A DNA stretch of 64,000 nt from Gordionus sp. m RMFG-2023. Taxonomy: Eukaryota; Nematomorpha; Gordioida; Chordodea; Parachordodidae. Below, piece by piece: positions 27,901 through 33,900 of this stretch. The notes under the pieces are model-generated. The model saw only the letters and a program-made list of their open reading frames with translations. It did not search any database and was not told where the DNA came from. The first letter of the stretch is position 1; every line of letters starts with the position of its first letter. The position numbers and the translations under genes are program-made. Location: the NCBI RefSeq assembly GCF_954871325.1, contig NC_088776.1, positions 32,164,508 to 32,228,507 on the forward strand, in the 5' to 3' direction.

Positions 27901-30900
27901 GGAAAAGATGATCGATTTGGACAGCGTAAATCGTTACTCCTATAAGAATAATAAACTATATGCGGATTCTGAAATACCTCATAATCTTGACTTAGATATG
28001 GTCGATATAAACTCTAAAAATTTAGAGAAGGTTAACAATAAGAATTCTAACAAGGACTCTTCCCTTCAAAGGACTGTTAATATGAATTTAGTCAACGATC
28101 AGGTATATTTATATATTTAATAATTTAGTCTTAATTTAATATTACTTTTAGAATGCACAATTTAAAAAATGATATATATTTCTCCATCTTTTAAAAAAAT
28201 GTATTGCATTATTTTATTTAGATATTTGTATTACAATATTAAATTATAATTACTTTTCTTATTGAAGCTACTACTTTCTTTTGTTAAAGAATTGCTTTTT
28301 ATTTTTGTCTAGGCTTTTCATATTTTATAATACATTACATAAATTTTACTTGTCTAATTTGAACAATATTTTATACGATACCAGATTTTCATTCACAAAC
28401 GTTATATTGGCTACACCAGCCCAAATAACCCTTTATTTCACTCCAGCGAGCTACCTCTTCTACTTAACCTCATAGACTATGGATCGTTCGGACCAAATTA
28501 CCAACGAGAAAACTCAAGTGGATTTGTCCGACCTTATTTCGAATGTGCCTATTCTCAAAATCTTATAAATAGCGTCAGTTCTAATGACAATTTATTAGCA
28601 TTTAATAAACACGTAAATGTTGGTAATGATTATATCAAGAGTTCAATTCACCATAAGAGGAAAGGTGAGTAATATTTGAATAATAAAGTACATTTCAACT
28701 TGGTTTTGTTGATCCCTTAATAATCTTACTATTTTTTTAGTGCCAATGTTTTCCTATTTATTAACATAACATCTTTAAAATAATCCTAATTTGAGAAAGA
28801 TTTTGCTCCAGCAATATTTTCTTTATTTTTACGGTTCAGTGGCGATGTTCAGGACCATGGAAAATGGAGAAAGGGAATTAGAAGGCAAATTGGCCTACCC
28901 GGGTGACCACTTAGCAAAAAAGAAAAATGCTAAATCACAACATACCTTTATTTTTATAATGTTTACGACACAAATATTTCAAAACAGAATGTGCGCTGGA
29001 AATCCATAGGATAGTTTATGAGACCACTTGTTCTCGACCTTTGATCGACGGATTTTTATCTAAAATGGCGGCATCTGAAGACACTGATATTGAATTCGAT
29101 TTATTACGAGTTAATTTTTTTAAGGGCCTTTTCCGTAATAACGGTCCAATACTAACCCGCGTTTACATGGATTACCTAGAGGAACGGCTTTGGGATGCTA
29201 AAAGTAAATTTTAATAGAAAGGTAAAAATGAAAGAAATTTTTTCACAAGTCTTAAAATTTAATTTAAAAAAAATTGATTTACTCTTCTTAACAAAATTTT
29301 TATTAAAACGAAAAACTTTTTATTTTCATAAGCTATATCTTATTGCAAATTTATTCTATATCACAAATAATATTTTGTCAAAGCACCAATAAACTCCAAA
29401 CCTTTAAGCCTTCATTGTATAGCAGCTGAAATTTTTGCCGGTTGGATTCGGGCCAGCAAGTATTGGCCGATGCAACATAGTGTTGAGTTTTTTTTGATGT
29501 ATCGTCCCTTTATAGACGGTGCTATTTTAAAGGCATTGACTCCCGAGAACTACAAATTTTGGCGCTCCTCCTTAGCATACGTTTGCATAAATAGGGACCC
29601 AAATCATTTACACTGGTTGTTGGAACATTTGGTAGCAAAATGTTGTTCCTTCTTTCCATTAGATGGTGTTGAAGAAAGTTTTCTAAATATATTTTTATTT
29701 TTTCCACTCTTGACTCATTTACTTGATTTTAATTAATGATTTTATGTAAAGGCACGCAGGGTGCCCCATATTCAAGGGAAAGGACCAACGCCACCCGGTC
29801 GGTAAAATCTTAGGAAGGTAATGGGCATTTTGATTTTCCCCGAATTTTTGACGCGGTTGCGTCATTTAGGAAAGTACTTTTATTTAATTTTTATTTTAAA
29901 TTTTTTAAAAGCATTTTAGTAAGAAAATATAATATTATTACTTTTTTTGTTATGTAATTTTATAATAAAATATACTCAATTCCAAATATTTTTTTATATT
30001 AAATAATTGTATTCACCTATGGAAGTTTTTTTGTTTACTCACAGTATCAATTATTATTATATCCTCTTCATTGGTTAAAACATATTTATCATATATAAAT
30101 TAATAACTAACCTTTAATAGAAAGAGAAAAGGTTTTTATTCTAAAATTTTTAGTTTTGTGGGCACGATGTTTAAATATTAACATTTTTATAACGTATTGT
30201 GGGGTTGTAAATGAAGGGGAAAATTTGCGGTGGGGAGAAGATTTTTAAAATGATATGTCATTGAGATCAAGGGATGTTTTTCTTCGGTAGTTTCCGAAGG
30301 GTATAGGGGTCACTGTTGCCTTTGATAATAATTTTATATTGATATGTTTATGCAACTATAATTTTTAGTCATGTTAATAAATATATACAAACTGTATTTT
30401 ATTAAATTGTTATTATCAATTTTTTTTTAAACCTCCTCAAGAGACGAAAAGATGCGTCGAAAATGAAAAGGCTGAGAAAGAAAGGGACCATTGGTCTACT
30501 CTTAACGTTAGCCTGACTCTCAAATTAACTATAGAAGCCCTTGACAGATTTCATTGGAGAATAGGAAAATTGCACGATAAACTAGCACGTCATATTTACA
30601 CGTTTTTTGTCGGGACCAAGGATGATTCTGACAAAGGAACTGATTTTTATTTCAATGGGAGATCTAAAAATTTGCAAATCGCCATAGGAGGACTTTTAGC
30701 CCTTCCCTTTATATTCGCAGATCCCTATGGCACTAACGTTAACGGTATATCATTCATTAATATAGTAACCATGACTGCTTGTTATATGAAACTTTTTATT
30801 TTATAAATTTTAATCTTGAAAAATTAGCATTACCTTAATCATTATTATAATGGTGACTACCCCCAAAATATCTAACGATAATTTTTTTAAAACTACATAA

Positions 30901-33900
30901 TAAAAGAATAGTTTCTTAAATTAATGGCAAAAAAGTATGTACTGGCAGACAAAAATTAATAATATTTTTATTAACATAATTTATCTCTTTTTTTTAGTTT
31001 AACATAAAACAACAAATCAACATTAGATCCAGCCTTTCCTCTGGTTGTTTCTCATTCCGGACATAATAATATGTCTCTATGTATACTGGAGTGTTATATA
31101 TGACTGTTGAAAAATACTTTTTCACCGAAATTTAAAACTTTTATCATATAATATTTATTTTATTAATGGGCAATAAATTTGTTAAACTTAATTTATTTAT
31201 TTATGAACCATTTTAGATTATATTTATAATTATGTAATAATTTAAATCAAAAATTTTATACTCTTGTCTCTTTCACGAACGTTTTTAAACTCCTATTCCT
31301 TTCTTATTCCATAATTTTCCTCAAAACGTTCCGTACAATGTTTCTAATTTAATTGAATTTAATTATAAATAGCTATCATTAGACTATTTAAAAAAATTTA
31401 AATAAATATTTTAGCTTATGTACTAAAATTTTATTAATTTCTTGGTTATTATAAATTCATTTAGAATCTATTAAATTTGCAGTTTAATGATGTAAATGTG
31501 AATATCGATATAAATTTTATTTAAATTCTGTTTTAAAAAATAAAATATATAAATGATCATTAGGGCTGTGCCGAGCTACATATTTTTCACCGATCCAATC
31601 CGATATTGGTTCAAACTCGATCCGATACCGATCCGATATTTATGATTTTTCGCCACCTCCCTTTGAACCAAATGTAATTAAGAAATCGATATTTTTTATG
31701 CAAAAAATCGAATTATGCATTTAATTTTATTTTTTTATTTCTACAATAATTTAAAAAAGTTTATATTGGTAGTATGAAATTAGAATTCCGCAGAAAACGC
31801 ATTTTGCAAAATTATCTTTGTCTTTTGTAAAATATTTCCATAATTCAAATACCATATTTAAAAAGTTCTTATTTAAAGTATAAATTCTTTATTTGAACGT
31901 TGGTCATAGACCCGCCCAAAGGTGAGCGTACATGAATTATATAAAGGCCCATCCTTCATATAATTATGCCGATTTTTTTCTCAAGGAAACCAACAAGCCT
32001 TGTAACCCAGATATGAGGCTATGTGGAACTACACCCTAGCCATATATATGTTTATTAATGAGTATAGCAAAGAAAGAAGTAGAATATAAGAATAAAAAGA
32101 GAGGCCTTTCTTCCAAAAAACTTATAAATTTTAATAATTATTTTAATTTAATAAATTTAGTTAGAAATTTGTAAATATTAAATTATAAATAATAAAATTG
32201 GCGTTGTTATTTAAAAAGATTTAAAATAAATAAAACTTTGGTATTGTTGTTAAACGCCTCGTTTCGAGCTGATTTTTTAAAATTAACCAACTCAATATTT
32301 TAGCCAGAAAAATATTGCCTAAGCCTCAAGATTTCGATAATATATGCCTAGACCTTTGTTCCTTCTATGAGCAAAATCTTCAGGCTTGCGTAATATTTTT
32401 CTGGATGAAATATTGAGTTATCCGTTTGTAAAAATCGGCTAAAACGAGCCGTTTAACAACACTAAACTTTGGGTGTTCCTTTCTATTTTTATAAAAAAAA
32501 CTTTTAAAATACTATAAATCTATTTAATAAAATTTAAGGGATATTGTGCATTTGCATTGTTTAAAAAAAATTATTTAGAAAATATTATTAATGTCAAATA
32601 AATATACATAAAATAAAAAAAAGAAAAGTAAAAATAGATCGGGTTTTACAGTATCGTCCCGATCCGTTATTTTTGGAAAACGCCAAATATCGGTGCCGAT
32701 CCAAACCGATATTTAATATCGACACAGCCCTAATGATCATTAATTTATTTAAAAAATTTAAGTGGTACAAATTTAAAATGATAATTGCTATATTATTCTT
32801 AACTGTTTTGAAAAATTTTAAGATATGGCCCAATTTTTATCTATAAAACCTTAATTTTAAACCTCATAATTTTAAATAACATTTTATTCTTAATTATTTC
32901 AAACTCTTATACAGGTGGTCCATCTTTTTCTGATTTTTTTCGTGACACAATCGTGCCAAACATAGTATTACACTTGCAGACGCTCTCTCGCGAACCTAAT
33001 CAATCTAATAAGGATCAAATTTCAACTTTGGAGGTGGATTATGATGAAGATAATAAGGCACAACTCTCTTCTGAATTTGATAATAGCCAAACTACTAAGA
33101 AAATATCTCAAATTTCACAGATATCAGACCTTAGTCCACCTTTGCTTGATCATACTGAAAATCCTTTTTCGGTAAGAGACCCTACAGAATACTATATAAA
33201 CGATCTTATTCATACAATGACGGAAAAGTTTCCTAAATCATCCTATACTTACCTAAATTTCGAACGATCGAAAATCCTTAAATCTTCCTATTCTTCCCAA
33301 AACGCCGAAAAATCAGAAAATTCTTTCAAAACCTTCCTAAAACTTCTCAATTCTCTCCTTCAAAGATCGGCACACCCTTTAATAATTCCTGAGATGGCGC
33401 ATTTTTTGCCTTGTTTGTTCTACTTGGAAAAAAGAATCGAGAGTAGAGATCCTCTCTCTGCCAAGGAAATGGCCGCCGCACACATATTTGTCTCTCGATG
33501 TGTTTCTTCTCGCACCTATTTATCGACCGATGAAAATAGTGATGATGATAAATATATTCAATATGTATATATTATCATATCAATATATATCACCGAAATA
33601 AGATTTTTACACAAATATATTGCTTAAATTTTTATGAATAGATGCAAATAGTAATAACAGCTAAAATTCACGGGAATTTTGTAAATCTGAATAATTAGGA
33701 ATATAAATTTGACCTAAAAAATGAATTATATTTGGTTTCAATAAATTAGATATATTAAATAAGGTAAAAACCAATTAAAATCTATTTCAACCACTACAGG
33801 ATAATTGATTTATTTTTTAATTTAATATCTATCTATATACAATATTTAATTAATTAAGCTAACTATTATTTATCCATGAAGATATTACTATTTGCTGCTA

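Noticed and set aside
28281-28475. Hydrophobic ORF overlapping the PSME4 exon at 28385
   Set aside because: A shifted reading of a region whose other frame carries the conserved PA200 sequence.
28791-29009. + strand ORF between two PSME4 exons
   Set aside because: Its frame differs from the downstream exon, it has no PA200 similarity, and the flanking exons join cleanly with acceptor AAAACAG at 28987.
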